64,000 nucleotides of DNA from Amorphochlora amoebiformis (taxonomy: Eukaryota; Cercozoa; Chlorarachniophyceae): NCBI GenBank assembly GCA_054601695.1, contig BAAHQB010000004.1, forward strand, positions 744,001 through 808,000, given 5' to 3'. The notes beneath the pieces were generated by a model. It was not told where the DNA came from. It ran no database searches and worked only from the letters and a program-made list of their open reading frames with translations. The first letter of the stretch is position 1. Each line of letters begins with the position of its first letter. The position numbers and the translations under genes were made by a program. Below are positions 33,581 to 48,706 of this stretch, piece by piece.

Positions 33581-35356
33581 TGCACAAATATTGTTTTCAT
33601 TCGTGTACATACAACATATACTCATATTTCAATATACGATATACATATATATATATATATATGTATATTTATATATATGTATATGTATGTATGTATATGT
33701 ATGATGTTATAATATCACTAAATAATTTTCGGCAGGTATGAAGGTTCCCGTCCAACAATCAGCTCCTAGCAAACCAAAACAACCAGCGAGTTCTTCTCAA
33801 TACGGCTCCAACTCCTCAAGGGTTCGAAACTAAATATTTCACATTTAATAAACCAACACGCAATCTACTTCTCAATATAGTACTAAGTATCACATCTACC
33901 CTTGGACTTGGTTTTGTGGAAACATCGCATTGCGCGCACACATCTTTCCCTATCCTGTCCTTCCCTTCGCTTTCCCCTTCTCCTTCCCTCCCCTGTTCCC
34001 TCCTACGACTGGCCACCAGAAGGACTCAAAAAATGATCGCTCCGCCGACCCGCGCAGCTCCGAAGCACACCGTCCTGAGCCACACAGTCGAAGCGCGGGA
34101 AAGAGCACGCGCAAAAACTCTCCCGCTCCCAACCGGAAAAGTGTGTCCCCAACGCCGAAGGGCCGCTCCACATCCCATAGCTCCAAGTCTGGGCGCAGCT
34201 CGCCTTCCCCAAAGAGCGTCGGGTCCCCCAATCATAGGATGGCATACCGCAAGCCGCGGCTCGCTGGCTTCCAAGCTAGGAATTCGTTCCTCCGATCGAC
34301 CATTGGAACAGGCTCCCGCAATCCCCTTGCTCGTACCCGGCCAGTAGCTCGTGCAGGAGTTCCGCGAAGACCTAGGGCTGGCTCTGCCGTTCATCTGACC
34401 GATAAGAACCTTAGCAAGACGATGCCTGGGGATATGCGAGAAATGCGCCCTACATGGCATAAGGGAGGAGGGGCTGCGGGTGCCTTAGCGTCACCAGCTT
34501 CGAGGGTGGCGCGAATATCCTACGAGTCCAAGTCGAATCCTATGGCTTACGACAGAATGTCGGGACCCGATTCGCCTATACCACGGGAAAGAAAGAAATT
34601 AGCAACTTCAAAACAAATGTCGTCTTCGCCGTCTGCTGCTCATCGAAGGTCAACGAGCGAGGAGACAAAGAAGCGATCGAATTCACCGCGGTCGAAATCA
34701 AAGCGGTTCAGTGTCCAGGGTGGGGTGCGTAGACAAACCTCATTAGAAGGGCACGGCGAACGAAAAAAGAACTCGAAAGTTGCATTTTACATTCGCTTTT
34801 CAAACCTCCAAGCTGCAAAAAACATGCTAACCTCCCTATTGAGTACCCCTCTATGAACTAATTTCTAACTTCCACAATAATAATTCCAGTCGATGCTGCC
34901 ATCGTTAAACAAGTACAAGTCGAACCCTATCCAAGATAGTGGGGGTGGGCCCTCTTCCAAAACTAAAAAGGGAAATAGCATCGGTCGTGGGGGTGGTGGT
35001 GGATATGGCGCGACGCGTAAAACAAATGCAGGAAGCACCTCAAGTATTCCGGTGATCAAGACGACGAAACGCAGGCAACCCGGGGGGGTAGCGCCAAGTG
35101 CGAGTCGTTCAAGGCTGGGAGGTGGGGGGGGCACAAATATGACTGTATATGGCCGAAGAGGAGGACGCACCAATCTTGCGAGAGCGGTAGTTTTCACTGA
35201 ATTTCACACACACTACAGCCCATGTGAACGTATAATGTACATATAAATCTACATAAATGCACATGTTATGCTCATACATATGCACAGATAATAATATTAT
35301 AAATTTTCTACGGAAATGTGATACTTAAAATATTATGGAACATATATCTGCTAAGG

Positions 35357-35398
<42 letters not shown>

Positions 35399-35464
35399 TA
35401 TATCATAATGTAATACATGTGCATATATATTATATATACATATATGTATATATCATATATATAT

Positions 35465-35500
<36 letters not shown>

Positions 35501-35662
35501 TACATGTGTAAAATTATTAAAATAGTATTTGTAATGTTATAAATAGTATTTGTAACGTCATATGTAAGGTGTATTATTTATACTATACATGCAAATATTA
35601 CAATATATGAATATATATATACATATATATATGTATATTATGTGTTTTCATATTATAGGTAT

Positions 35663-35707
<45 letters not shown>

Positions 35708-35722
35708 CTTATTATATTTTTA

Positions 35723-35760
<38 letters not shown>

Positions 35761-36050
35761 TATAAATATATATATATATTGTATATACGAAGAAGAATAA
35801 TAATAACACTAATAATAATATAGTAATAAAACATAAATAATATGTATCACACATACATACTAGATGTATATCATGTGTATGTATAATAGGATATCAATAT
35901 ATGCAATTAATTTCGATATTGAAAACCACCATACGTATCTGATTTACCTAGGCGGCCAGTCAGTTCGGCGGCGTAGAGGCTCAACCAACCAGTATAGGTC
36001 GAGGACGACAAAAAGCAAAAACTAACCAATTCTCGCGGCATCGCTGGTAG
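31238..36050 (+). CDS. MAK/ICK/MOK (RCK)-family serine/threonine kinase (complete, 11 exons)
   Basis: Protein kinase of the family that controls ciliary/flagellar length and transport in other eukaryotes. Exons: 31238-31387 (ATG), 31636-31700, 31791-31848, 31942-32031, 32105-32299, 32829-33026, 33139-33277, 33736-33821, 34020-34778, 34890-35186, 35952-36050 (TAG); 2136 nt, 711 aa. The kinase domain spans about residues 4-300: GEGMFGSV glycine loop, VAIKK lysine, HRDMKPENL catalytic loop, [18 protein letters not shown], and the CMGC-type insert. The activation-loop dual-phosphorylation site reads T-H-Y (32222-32230) where relatives have T-E-Y or T-D-Y. The following about 400 residues are a basic, Ser/Arg/Pro/Gly-rich disordered tail with no recognised domain. 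The whole tail reads in one frame across five exons. RCK kinases commonly have such tails. A flagellum is implied, not shown. Confidence 0.92.
32300..32828 (+). repeat. (TA)n intron of kinase gene
   Basis: A 529-nt intron inside the kinase domain, mostly TA arrays; ends TTTAG before [14 protein letters not shown] exon. Confidence 0.8.
33065..33138 (+). repeat. Tandem duplication carrying a duplicated 3' splice site
   Basis: A unit of about 27 bp (actcagaaactaacataac followed by a/g and aatcag) is present twice in tandem at the end of kinase intron 33027-33138. Both copies end in AATCAG, giving two alternative acceptors; only the distal one keeps the reading frame without extra residues. Confidence 0.85.
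35187..35951 (+). repeat. (TA)n intron of kinase gene before last exon
   Basis: A 765-nt intron: TA arrays at 35360-35510 and 35640-35780 plus a short AAT-triplet stretch near 35790-35830. Ends CCTAG. Confidence 0.75.
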
Positions 36051-36423
36051 CAGATAGTTAGGGATTGTAACAATAGACATCCCGAGCCCTCCGACTATAA
36101 GCGCCGGCTATTACCATATTCATACCTCAGTCGAGTCTGCTCAGCGGGTCGTATTTTACGCCGCGGCACGTGTGTGCATGCCAATATTAACGAGTTACGA
36201 TAGAATTTAAATTCGAAATTCCTACGTGTGGTAACCTGGACTAAGATACATTATCATATCTCTAGTATGGCACAGGCTGATGTGATATAAACAATTACGG
36301 TACATGTTAGATGTCGCAATTATGAAAAGAAGCATTAGATTCTCATAGGCCACGCCATAACCGGCGTAATTATCTAGATTATACTAGTTACAATGTGTAC
36401 AACATCAAGAATATGTATAATTT

Positions 36424-36479
<56 letters not shown>

Positions 36480-37624
36480 GATATATATGACACGCTAGAT
36501 ACGTACGAATAATCAGTATTGATGATCGATCTTATCCTAATAAATTCTAGCCTACCTACACTCTAGCTAGTCTAGACCTAGACTAGTACTAGATATTATA
36601 CTTACACATGTACGTACGTATGTATAGTATGTACATGTACTAGATGTATCAATGATATGAGCGTACATCGACGGTAGAACTACTTCACTGTACGGCAAAC
36701 GCGTGGTATACGTACGTATATATACTGATATACATGCGTACATTTTCTACAACATGAGCACATATAATATACACATCGTGGGGCCAATATGTATTGTTAT
36801 GTGTATGTACGTATACTTAGTAAGCGAAGCAAATCTGGGAATGAGTGTTCGATATACTAGATATACGCTAGATACGTGTTGTAAACGGAAAGTATTAAAC
36901 ATGCAATTATTCACTGCTCAGTGCGTACATCTCTTATGTAGAAATACCTGTACAATATATCCGCACACACACACACACTGTGACACACACACGCACATCT
37001 ACTAGATCTAGTATATACATCATACTAAGGCGTATGATAAGTTTTATATATACATACACACATATGTATATGTATATATAAAAATATATATATATATACA
37101 TAAATACATATGTATGTGTTTGTGTATGTGTATAATATTGTACATGTATATATACTAGATATACGTACGTATGTCCGAACTGCGATTTGCGGCATACGCT
37201 AGATACGGTAAGAACATAACGTATATCATGAATTTATTTCGAAACGTTCACGAGGCGTACAGTGTATGTTCACATTTACTGACTAGACTGAGTCATCTAG
37301 GTCGGTCACGTGTGATGTTCACGCTACAACGAAAGCGTGTCTATGATAGTGTCTAGGGTGTGTAGACAGTGTAGTACAGTGTGTACGTCATGGGTTCTTA
37401 CCGATATGCAAAGAGTATGTTGTACCTCATCTAGCTCATGGATATCATTTCTAGATTTGAATTCGTATCAAGTATTTTATTTAGACCTGCTCGCGGTTAG
37501 ATTGTACTAGTTGTACATGTTGCATGTAATGCATGCATGGAAACTATTTTTCCTTGGATATAAGTATTAGCGCATCAGTCTCTACAACTGCTACATATTA
37601 TGGTATCTATCTAGTCTATGAATC
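36051..37624. other. Convergent intergenic region, CTAG-rich unique sequence
   Basis: Between the kinase stop (+) and the stop of the unassigned minus gene. Apart from one TA array (36425-36478) and a mixed TA/CA piece (36960-37150) it is unique and strikingly rich in CTAG and related words, e.g. around 36540-36600. No gene is supported; the 61-codon plus-strand frame at 37171-37356 has no similarity or splice context. Confidence 0.6.
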
Positions 37625-37818
37625 TCAGTATTTGCCTCCTGCATGCGATTGGACATACAGCCTCAAGTTCTCCGCGACTTTGACTGCGCCTAATTAAATT
37701 CAGCGCGTGTTAAAGTTTCCATATGATAAACAAAGCATAATATACATATCTCTATGTATTAACGTATATATATATATATATATTTATATATATGCATACG
37801 TATATATATATACATACA

Positions 37819-37872
<54 letters not shown>

Positions 37873-38094
37873 TATGAATAATGTGAAAGTTTACATCGCA
37901 TACAACATGTGTATATACGATATGTATATATATTCTCCATATGTTTCATATATAATATGTACACACATATATATATATATATATGTATATATATGTGTGT
38001 CAATATATATAGATATCTTTATTATATCTATATATATATATATATGTATATGAACATATATATATTATATATATGTTTATGTATATATAATATG

Positions 38095-38155
<61 letters not shown>

Positions 38156-38209
38156 GTAAATATAAATAAAATATATAATATGTAATACATATACATCATA
38201 CACGTATAT

Positions 38210-38262
<53 letters not shown>

Positions 38263-38282
38263 GTGTGTAGTGTGTGTATGTG

Positions 38283-38317
<35 letters not shown>

Positions 38318-38353
38318 CAACATATAACATACAAAATATGGACGTATACATGC

Positions 38354-38385
<32 letters not shown>

Positions 38386-39166
38386 TACATGCAATATATA
38401 TATGTATATATGTATGTATGTATAAAATTTGTATACGTATACACAGCTATGTGAACCTAGCTTTCCCATATCCATCCAGTTGAGACAGTATAGCGTTCGC
38501 GTGTACATTGGATTGGGACTGTCCAACCCAAACATCACTAGTAGGGGGTACCGGTGCTTGCGGTTTATCCGAATGTGAGGAGTGTGCTTTAGTACCTCGT
38601 ACGCAGTCTGATATGATATAGGTATTGATATTAATACCAACAGTATAAAAATTGCATATTCTCACGAACAAATGAAAACATGTATGATGGGCCTAATCTT
38701 TAATTAGCCTAATTTTTAATTACAGTTGGGGTATCAATCATACATACATATTAATATATTATATGTAGACATATATATATATATACATATGTATATATAC
38801 ATATACATATATTATATATATATATATATTTATAATGTATATACATATATATTTGTATACCTCCATTGCGTGCATGCACGAACCATCCTCTTGAACAATC
38901 AGAAGCCCGCCGTGCTTATTCACTATATCCGTTTCCAATATGAACAAGGAAAAGAAAATAATTTGCAAGCTCTCAGTCTCGGTCACAAAAAAAATTGGGA
39001 GTAATAGAGAATAGTGGGAAAACGGAATTATAGGGAGAGAAAGATAGAATGAGAAAGAGAGAGAGAGATGTACATATAGTGTGCGCAAAAAAAATGGACA
39101 GAGCAAGAGAAATAGAGAAAAAGGTGAAAAACGAGATGTAATGGTGGGATAAAATTAGATGCTTAC

Positions 39167-39198
<32 letters not shown>

Positions 39199-39225
39199 GT
39201 ATATTATATACATATATATATACAA

Positions 39226-39282
<57 letters not shown>

Positions 39283-39363
39283 ATATATATATATATATAT
39301 CTCAGCGACATGATGTTCAGGAAAACATACTATTAAACGCTTATGTATATACATATATATATG

Positions 39364-39438
<75 letters not shown>

Positions 39439-39551
39439 TATATATGTGTAAACAAAAAAATCCATCTATAACACATATATATATATATTTATATATATAT
39501 ATATATATATATATCTGTATATGTGTAAATACACACATTAAATTTATATAC

Positions 39552-39588
<37 letters not shown>

Positions 39589-39802
39589 TGTATATGGATA
39601 TATATGTATATGTATGTATATGTATATATATGGATGTATATTTATACATTAGACAAATACCCACTAAAAAGGAAATATCCTCATCAAGAAGAGATGAGAA
39701 TTAATAATAGATACTCATTACTTATAGGCTGAACATTTGACGAGTTAAGGATGTGGAGTGTGGAGAGAAGTCTCTTTGTCGTATGGTCAGTGTAATCGGA
39801 CC
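37625..39802 (-). CDS. Unrecognised protein, 3' part of a gene (four exons)
   Basis: Minus-strand exons 39722-39802, 38861-38922, 38457-38607 and 37625-37689 (TGA) join in phase through GT-AG introns into about 119 residues. Landmarks in order are [67 protein letters not shown] and [16 protein letters not shown]. The order looks like a folded alpha/beta segment, but I do not recognise the family. The 5' part is not found: there is no in-frame Met in the first exon, so it begins further upstream. It could be a separate small gene or a C-terminal extension of the TDP1 gene on the same strand, whose last recognised exon is at 40519-40631. The phase of that exon, as modelled, does not join this one directly. 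Confidence 0.55.
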
Positions 39803-39975
39803 CTAATTAATACATAAACAAGGTTTATTTCAATTTGATGTGTTTAATATTCCGGTGTGAGTTTACTTCTAATATATATACATATATATATACATGTATA
39901 TACACATACACACATACACACATATGCACAAACACACATACATACACACACACACACATACACACACACACACAC

Positions 39976-40007
<32 letters not shown>

Positions 40008-40254
40008 AATACGCACATACAAATGCACAAATATACATGCCCAAATATGTACACGTACATGCTGACATATGCATTTACATACACACACACACACATATAC
40101 ACACATATGCACATACACAAACATATATGCATACACACTCACACACACACACACACACAAACATATATATATAAATATATCTTTAGTTCCACGACGATTT
40201 TTTCCTTCTATTATTTTCCACTTGTATATATATACATATATATATATATAAATT

Positions 40255-40285
<31 letters not shown>

Positions 40286-40375
40286 ATATATATACATATG
40301 TATTATGTATGTATTTATTTATAAAGTATATATATATATATATTATTTGTTTATGTTAATGTGTGTTGAATGTAA

Positions 40376-40419
<44 letters not shown>

Positions 40420-40518
40420 GCATGTATAGATATAATATATGTGCATATATATATATATATATATATATGCATATGTATATTTATATCACATAATAGAAAT
40501 ATATATAGAGAGAGACAT
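39803..40518. repeat. (CA)n and (TA)n region downstream of TDP1
   Basis: A CA-rich array (about 39896-40165, ACACAC with TA/GC interruptions) followed by TA arrays (40220-40500). No gene seen. Confidence 0.75.
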
Positions 40519-40712
40519 CTACATCACTATTTTTGTATATTTAAAGAACCAAGATCTCCAGTCCGGCGGACTATGTTTCGGTTCCCAAATCGAGGGGCAC
40601 TCAGCTTCGGGACGAGCAACATTAAACGAACCTGAGGCCTGTATCATATGTAATCTGTATGCGTGTGTTTATAATTAAATACAAAGATTTCATGTATATA
40701 TTATATTATATT

Positions 40713-40743
<31 letters not shown>

Positions 40744-41877
40744 CATACGTATATTATGTACATAACCTTGTGATGCTAGCTTTTCTCAGGGCGCTATGGG
40801 TATCCCCAAAGGTATCTTCCTCGCGTAAGGGAAAGCCTTATAAATACATAGATTTATTCTTATATATATATTTATATATATATATATATATCTTACACAG
40901 ATATTTGGATATATGGCAATACATACGAACAAATCTGTATTAGATACATAAGCAGTTTTTAATACACGAATTTTTACGAACCTAGACCTGAACACCATCC
41001 ACTGGATATTAGCTTCGATTTTAGCACTCTGTTAGTTCTCTGGATATGTATGTTAGTTACCATATATATATATATTCATATATATTTGAATATATATATA
41101 TATGTATATATATATGTATATTTGGGAATATATATATATATATATATATATAATATACATATATATATATATATATATACAGCAATATTGACTGGATATT
41201 ATATATATATATATATATAATATATGTATATATGTATAATATATATATATATATATTATATATATATACATATATAATACAAACATGTGAATATATGATT
41301 ATATGCATGTAGTAAATCTATATATACATATAGACATATATATATGTATATATGTATGTATGTATATCTATATGTATTGTAAAAGCAACAATCTAAAGCA
41401 TGAGGGGACGCAGTTCGAAGAGTAGATATCGATAGAATGTTGAAGTGTAGCCGCACGTATACGAGAGATAGCTGGAGACCGATGGAGATTCTTGGAGATC
41501 TTCTCATCCGGTAGTAACGGCAGTACCCGGTAGTAACCGGTAGTAACGGGGCCTCCGAGTATTAGGTGACAGTCAGTATGTCACGCTTCGGGAACTAATG
41601 TTCCTAGAAATTTCTTGAATCAACTGCATGAGAATATCCTTTTATCATTTGTCATAGTCCAAACATATGTGCTTCTACAAATAAGGGACTGCAACAACAA
41701 CATATGTGTGTATACTTATACATATATATGTATATAGATATAATATATGTACATATATATATATTATGTGTGTGTATATATATATATACATGTATATGTA
41801 TATAGATATAATATATATATATACATACATATATACATATATATATATTTATAGTTATATGTTTGTATACGTATACT

Positions 41878-41921
<44 letters not shown>

Positions 41922-42119
41922 CAAAAGTATACCTCAGTCCAAAGGCTTATGGGGTGCGTTTTGTCAAAATCGCATAACCGTACGACTACCTATAGTGTAA
42001 ATGTGTTCTGTACAAATTTTACCTATAGCTTGCAACATATGTACATATATTCATATACAATTTACATATAATATATATAAAAAATACATTCATGTATATT
42101 TACATGCAAGTATATTTAT

Positions 42120-42159
<40 letters not shown>

Positions 42160-43405
42160 GAAAATGTATTTTGGCATATGTGTATATATACATGTATATA
42201 TATGTATGTGTATGTGTATGTATATGTGTATATATATATATATAGTGATATACATATAAAAACATAAATATATACATATATATATATATATCTACATATA
42301 TATATATATATATGTATACATATACATATATATATATATATATATAAATATATATAAAAATATATTTACATGTATACACATACACTTGTCTTCTGTATAT
42401 ATATATATATATATAAATGTATATATATAAATATATATATATATATGCATATATATATATGTATATAATATATGTATATCTATATATATAATATTTATAC
42501 ATGTTACATATTTGAATGGTAATAAACACTTCATATATTATGCATATAATATATATATATATATTATGTATTAAAAAATGTATATATTGTATAGCAATAT
42601 ACGAATATCATACAATTTACATATGTTATATATCTGTTTATATAGCATGTACACATGTATGAATACTAGTCATTTATGTGCTATATTAAAGTGTATGTGC
42701 GTTTGGATATCTCTACTAGCCAATCCTAACCCATGTGCCCTAACCCGGAATCCCAACCGTAGGTTGCGATTTTTTCTTTTCAATATCTTTTTCCTTGGGT
42801 GCAGCACTGGATTCTAGGACATCGAACCGGCGATATCTAAATATCATTATTATCAAATATTTAATTATGCACCATATTGTATAATATGTGCATGAAATAT
42901 CATATACACACACAAACATACATATATATATACATATATATATATATATATTCGGATGTAATACATATGTATTTATATGTATGTATATACATATATTTAT
43001 ATATATATATGTATATTGATATATGCGTGCATACATAATGCACATATATGTATAAAACACACATAAACATATTTATATATGTATAAAGATATATATACAT
43101 ATATATGTACTGTTGTACTTATATATGTATTATATATATATATATATGTATACATGTATATACTCATATATATTACGTGTGTGTGTGTATGTGTGTATGA
43201 TTTATATGAATATTTATTGGCAGATATATTAGCGCACCGAAGCCTTCGTCTGAGCCTATTCGAGCTCCACGGGGTATCGCTTGATTCGTACAGGAAATGA
43301 CTGATGGAATATGTTGATATATACACACATATATATATATATATACATTTAGATATATATATATATATATATACATATGTGTGTGTGTATATTGACATGT
43401 ATATA

Positions 43406-43448
<43 letters not shown>

Positions 43449-43562
43449 ATATATAAACATATGTATATATATATACATATATATGTACTTTTACATATAC
43501 ATGTATATATGTATGTGTGTTTCACAAATGTACATATATATGTATGTATGTGTGTATATATA

Positions 43563-43609
<47 letters not shown>

Positions 43610-43691
43610 ATACATGCATGTGCGTGCAATGATGGCGTATTTGAGAGTATATTTTAGTCTTTGATGGTCATATTTACGTATATATATACAT

Positions 43692-43723
<32 letters not shown>

Positions 43724-44381
43724 GTATTTATGCACAGTACACATCTGTATATACATATATATATATATACATATATATTTATACCTATATATATATTATA
43801 GATATATTATATCTAGATATATGAAGGTTATAATGTATATAAATTTATACATATACTCTATAAATATATATACATACATATACATGTATATATATATATA
43901 TATATTATATATAGATATATGAAGGCTATAATATATATAAATTTATACATATACTCTATAGTCTGCATGTACACACATATATATACATATATATATATGT
44001 ACATACATATACATATATATATATATATATTTATATACATATATATATATATATATAATATACATAATATCGTACCTCAAAGGAACTTGGCACGGCGTTG
44101 AAATCTAATAGCAACAAAAGAGTTTAAGACCATGAGACCCCAGCTCTAACCTCTCCTATTTTCTAATTCTATATAGTCCTCAAGCCTAACCAAATGATCC
44201 TCTAACCTAGTTCCAACACGACTACTTATACCCCTGTTGCTCTCTCTCCTACCCTTCCTCTCCTACTCTTCCTCTCCTTCGAACCTTTAATCTAACTCGA
44301 ATCTATCCCTAGCCCCCTACATCCGACCTTGGTTATGGACACATCACGCAAAAAAACACCTGGGTATAATTAATATATGTA

Positions 44382-44421
<40 letters not shown>

Positions 44422-45237
44422 TATATATATGTGTGTGTATATATTCTATTATATTATATTATAGTTTATTATATTATATTATATTATATTATTTTATATT
44501 ATATTATATTACATCACATTTTATTATATTATATTATATTGTATTATATTGTATATTATATTATATTATATTATATTATATTATATTATATTATATTATA
44601 TTATATTATATTATTATGTTATATTGTATTATATTATACTATATCATATTATATTAAATTAAAACTATATTTTATTACATTCTACTTTACTGTATTATGT
44701 TATACACTATGCTATATTATATTATATTATATTATATTATATTATATTATATTATATTAATATTATACGATATTATTTTATATTATGTTATATTATACGT
44801 TATATTATATTTTATAATATTATATTATAATTAATTATATTATATTATGTTTTGTTATATTATATGGGATTATATTATACATTATGTTAAACTATAATTT
44901 ATAATATTATATTATAATATATTGTATTACATTATATTATATTATGTTATGTTATATTATATGGGATTATATTATCATAATATATTCTATTTTATTATAT
45001 TTTATTGTATTGTATTATATTTCATTATATTATATCATATGATGTTATATTATATTAAATTATATTCTATTAAATTATATCATAGTATATCATATTATAT
45101 TATACTGCATTGTATTTTACTATATTATACTACACCATATTATATTATATCATATTATTACATTACACCATATTATATTATATCATATCAATTACATTAC
45201 ATTACATTTATAATATATGCACATTTATTTTATTTAT

Positions 45238-45307
<70 letters not shown>

Positions 45308-45453
45308 ACATATATTGAATTGGGCATGCACATTTAAATATGAAAATGACATATATATATATATATATATAAATGTTTTTGTATATATTTAAATATCACA
45401 TATATATATATATACATATATATAATATAATATATAATATGCATACATGTGTT

Positions 45454-45498
<45 letters not shown>

Positions 45499-45696
45499 AT
45501 ATATTTTAGTACATACATGTAGATATATCTATATATGCAATGTCCATATCTCTGCACCCACCTAGCTCGTAGCTATTTATGTGAATCTCATTACGGCCTG
45601 CTCATATAAATAGAATTTCATTTCATTGTGTATGTGCATGACATCCGCACATTAATTCAAATTCTACATACACTCAACTATATGCGTTGGTATAAA

Positions 45697-45756
<60 letters not shown>

Positions 45757-45809
45757 ACACACATATATATATACCCACATATATAAATATATATACGTCT
45801 TTAAAAATA

Positions 45810-45848
<39 letters not shown>

Positions 45849-46098
45849 CAATGTATTATACATGTAAATTCTACATGTGTATCTACGCATAAATGTAATA
45901 TAGTGTAAATATGTATGAATAATACATATTCCTTAATTTTGTAGTAATACCGTCCTCACCCAACACGATAGAACCCCAGGCGTTGACGCTGAAATTATGG
46001 CTACCAGCGTAAACGTATGCCAGCTTCTGAGTCTATACATATACATACTAAGTGCGCATTAATATTACAAACTCACATACACACAAACACACACACAC

Positions 46099-46161
<63 letters not shown>

Positions 46162-46372
46162 ATATATATTATATATACATATATAATATGTATATACATC
46201 TTTATATATATATATACATACATATATATATTATATATATATAAATATATATATATAACAAACAAAAAACCACACTCCACTAAAGAAGAGGCTGCATTAA
46301 GAGCATATGTGTATGTACGTATGTAAGATACACACACATTATGGTGAATATCCAATGTAGTTAAACATATAC

Positions 46373-46405
<33 letters not shown>

Positions 46406-46432
46406 TATAATATTTTTAATATACACATTTAG

Positions 46433-46468
<36 letters not shown>

Positions 46469-46690
46469 CGTATATAATATATATATATATATATGTATAC
46501 AAGCTTTTCCTTTTTAATGAATATACGTGTGTGTATGACACATGTCTGCCTAGATATCCACACGCGCACACGCACATATATACATATAATATACAATATA
46601 TGTATATATATATATATAGATATATATACATATATATATATATATGTATAAACATATACATATATATCAAAATATATAAAAATATATATG

Positions 46691-46745
<55 letters not shown>

Positions 46746-46840
46746 ATATATATATCCAATAATAATAATACTAATAATAATATAATAACAATAATAATAA
46801 TAATAATAATAATAATGTACACATGTATTTTATACACATA

Positions 46841-46892
<52 letters not shown>

Positions 46893-46900
46893 TATGCATT

Positions 46901-46948
<48 letters not shown>

Positions 46949-47301
46949 CACATGTGTATATGTATATATGTAATGTGTGTATACGATATATACACACACA
47001 TATATATATGTACATATATATACACATTATGTATAATTTTGATTATATACCCCTCTCCACCATCCTAGAATCATCTTAGCATGCGATATACGCTTTATCC
47101 GGTGCCTCCTAGGAGGGTGAAACTTGCAGAAAACCCTGCCAAAAAACACACACACACACACACACACACACCCATAAAAATGCATAGATTAACAAACATT
47201 AAAGTTATATACATACATGAGTATATATATATACATATGTGTATATATATATATATTTATATATAGAATACATGTCATATATGTATATATATATATATAT
47301 A

Positions 47302-47363
<62 letters not shown>

Positions 47364-47522
47364 CTATATATTTCTATATATTTCTATATAACAACGGTAA
47401 ATGCGTAATTATGATATATAGATATATATTGTGTATATATATTTTTATATATGTAATATACATATACATATATATATATATATGTGTAAATATATTATAC
47501 AAATTGGGGTATGCATATACAC

Positions 47523-47560
<38 letters not shown>

Positions 47561-47780
47561 GCTCAATTCCATTTCCCCCTTATCTCTGTCTCTTTCTCCC
47601 TTCCCAAGAGTCCCTTTCCCTTCCCAAAAAGTCTCCTTGTTTTTCCCCGCCTCTCCAGATATGCACACAAATGTTTTGTAAATACACGCATGTATATACA
47701 CATACATATATACATATACATACATATATAATATATATATATATATATAATATATATATATATGTGAGTGTGTATATATA

Positions 47781-47835
<55 letters not shown>

Positions 47836-48168
47836 TACATACATATACATATATTGAGGCCAGAGGAGAAAGGGAGAGAAGAAAGGAACGGAGGAAAAGA
47901 GAGGAAGCAGAAAAGGGACGCGAGGAGGGACGACAAAGTCAAAGAGAGAGGGGGAAGCACTGCGTCCGACCCTTTCTTGGTGAACTGCTTAGAATTGAGC
48001 GTCTTTTCGTTGAGATGAAGGATATACGGTGAGCCCTAAGGATTATCCGTAGGATATGAGAATCGAACCAAAAGTTGGATGTTAAATTACATCCTTAGGC
48101 GTATATATATATATATAATATATATATATATATGTATGTATATACATATACACATATGTAATATATAT

Positions 48169-48213
<45 letters not shown>

Positions 48214-48398
48214 ACATGCATAAAAATACATACGTGCACATGGATACATAATATACATAAAGGATACGAATTACATAAATATATACATGTATATTTTTTA
48301 CATATGAATGTGTATATGTATGCTTATACATACATACATACATATATATATAGATATATGTATATTTGTATATGTACATGTATATAATATACACATAC

Positions 48399-48431
<33 letters not shown>

Positions 48432-48455
48432 ACATAGTATTCCTTCTGTACATAT

Positions 48456-48487
<32 letters not shown>

Positions 48488-48600
48488 TAGATATGCATGT
48501 ATACATATATATATATATATATTACATAGTATTCCTTTTGTATAACGCTCTCGTAGCTGGGCCATGCGATATTTACCTAATATATGTATATATATATATG

Positions 48601-48638
<38 letters not shown>

Positions 48639-48640
48639 GA

Positions 48641-48706
<66 letters not shown>

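Noticed and set aside
33916-34460. Alternative plus- and minus-strand frames overlapping the kinase tail
   Set aside because: Shadows of exon 34020-34778, whose frame continues in phase from the kinase domain through to the final stop.
37171-37356. 61-codon plus-strand frame starting MSELRFAAYARYG
   Set aside because: No similarity, no splice context, and composition like the surrounding CTAG-rich intergenic DNA.
44431-45392. Long Tyr/Ile/Leu frames (up to 156 codons)
   Set aside because: Products of the TATTA pentanucleotide array; no splice context or similarity.
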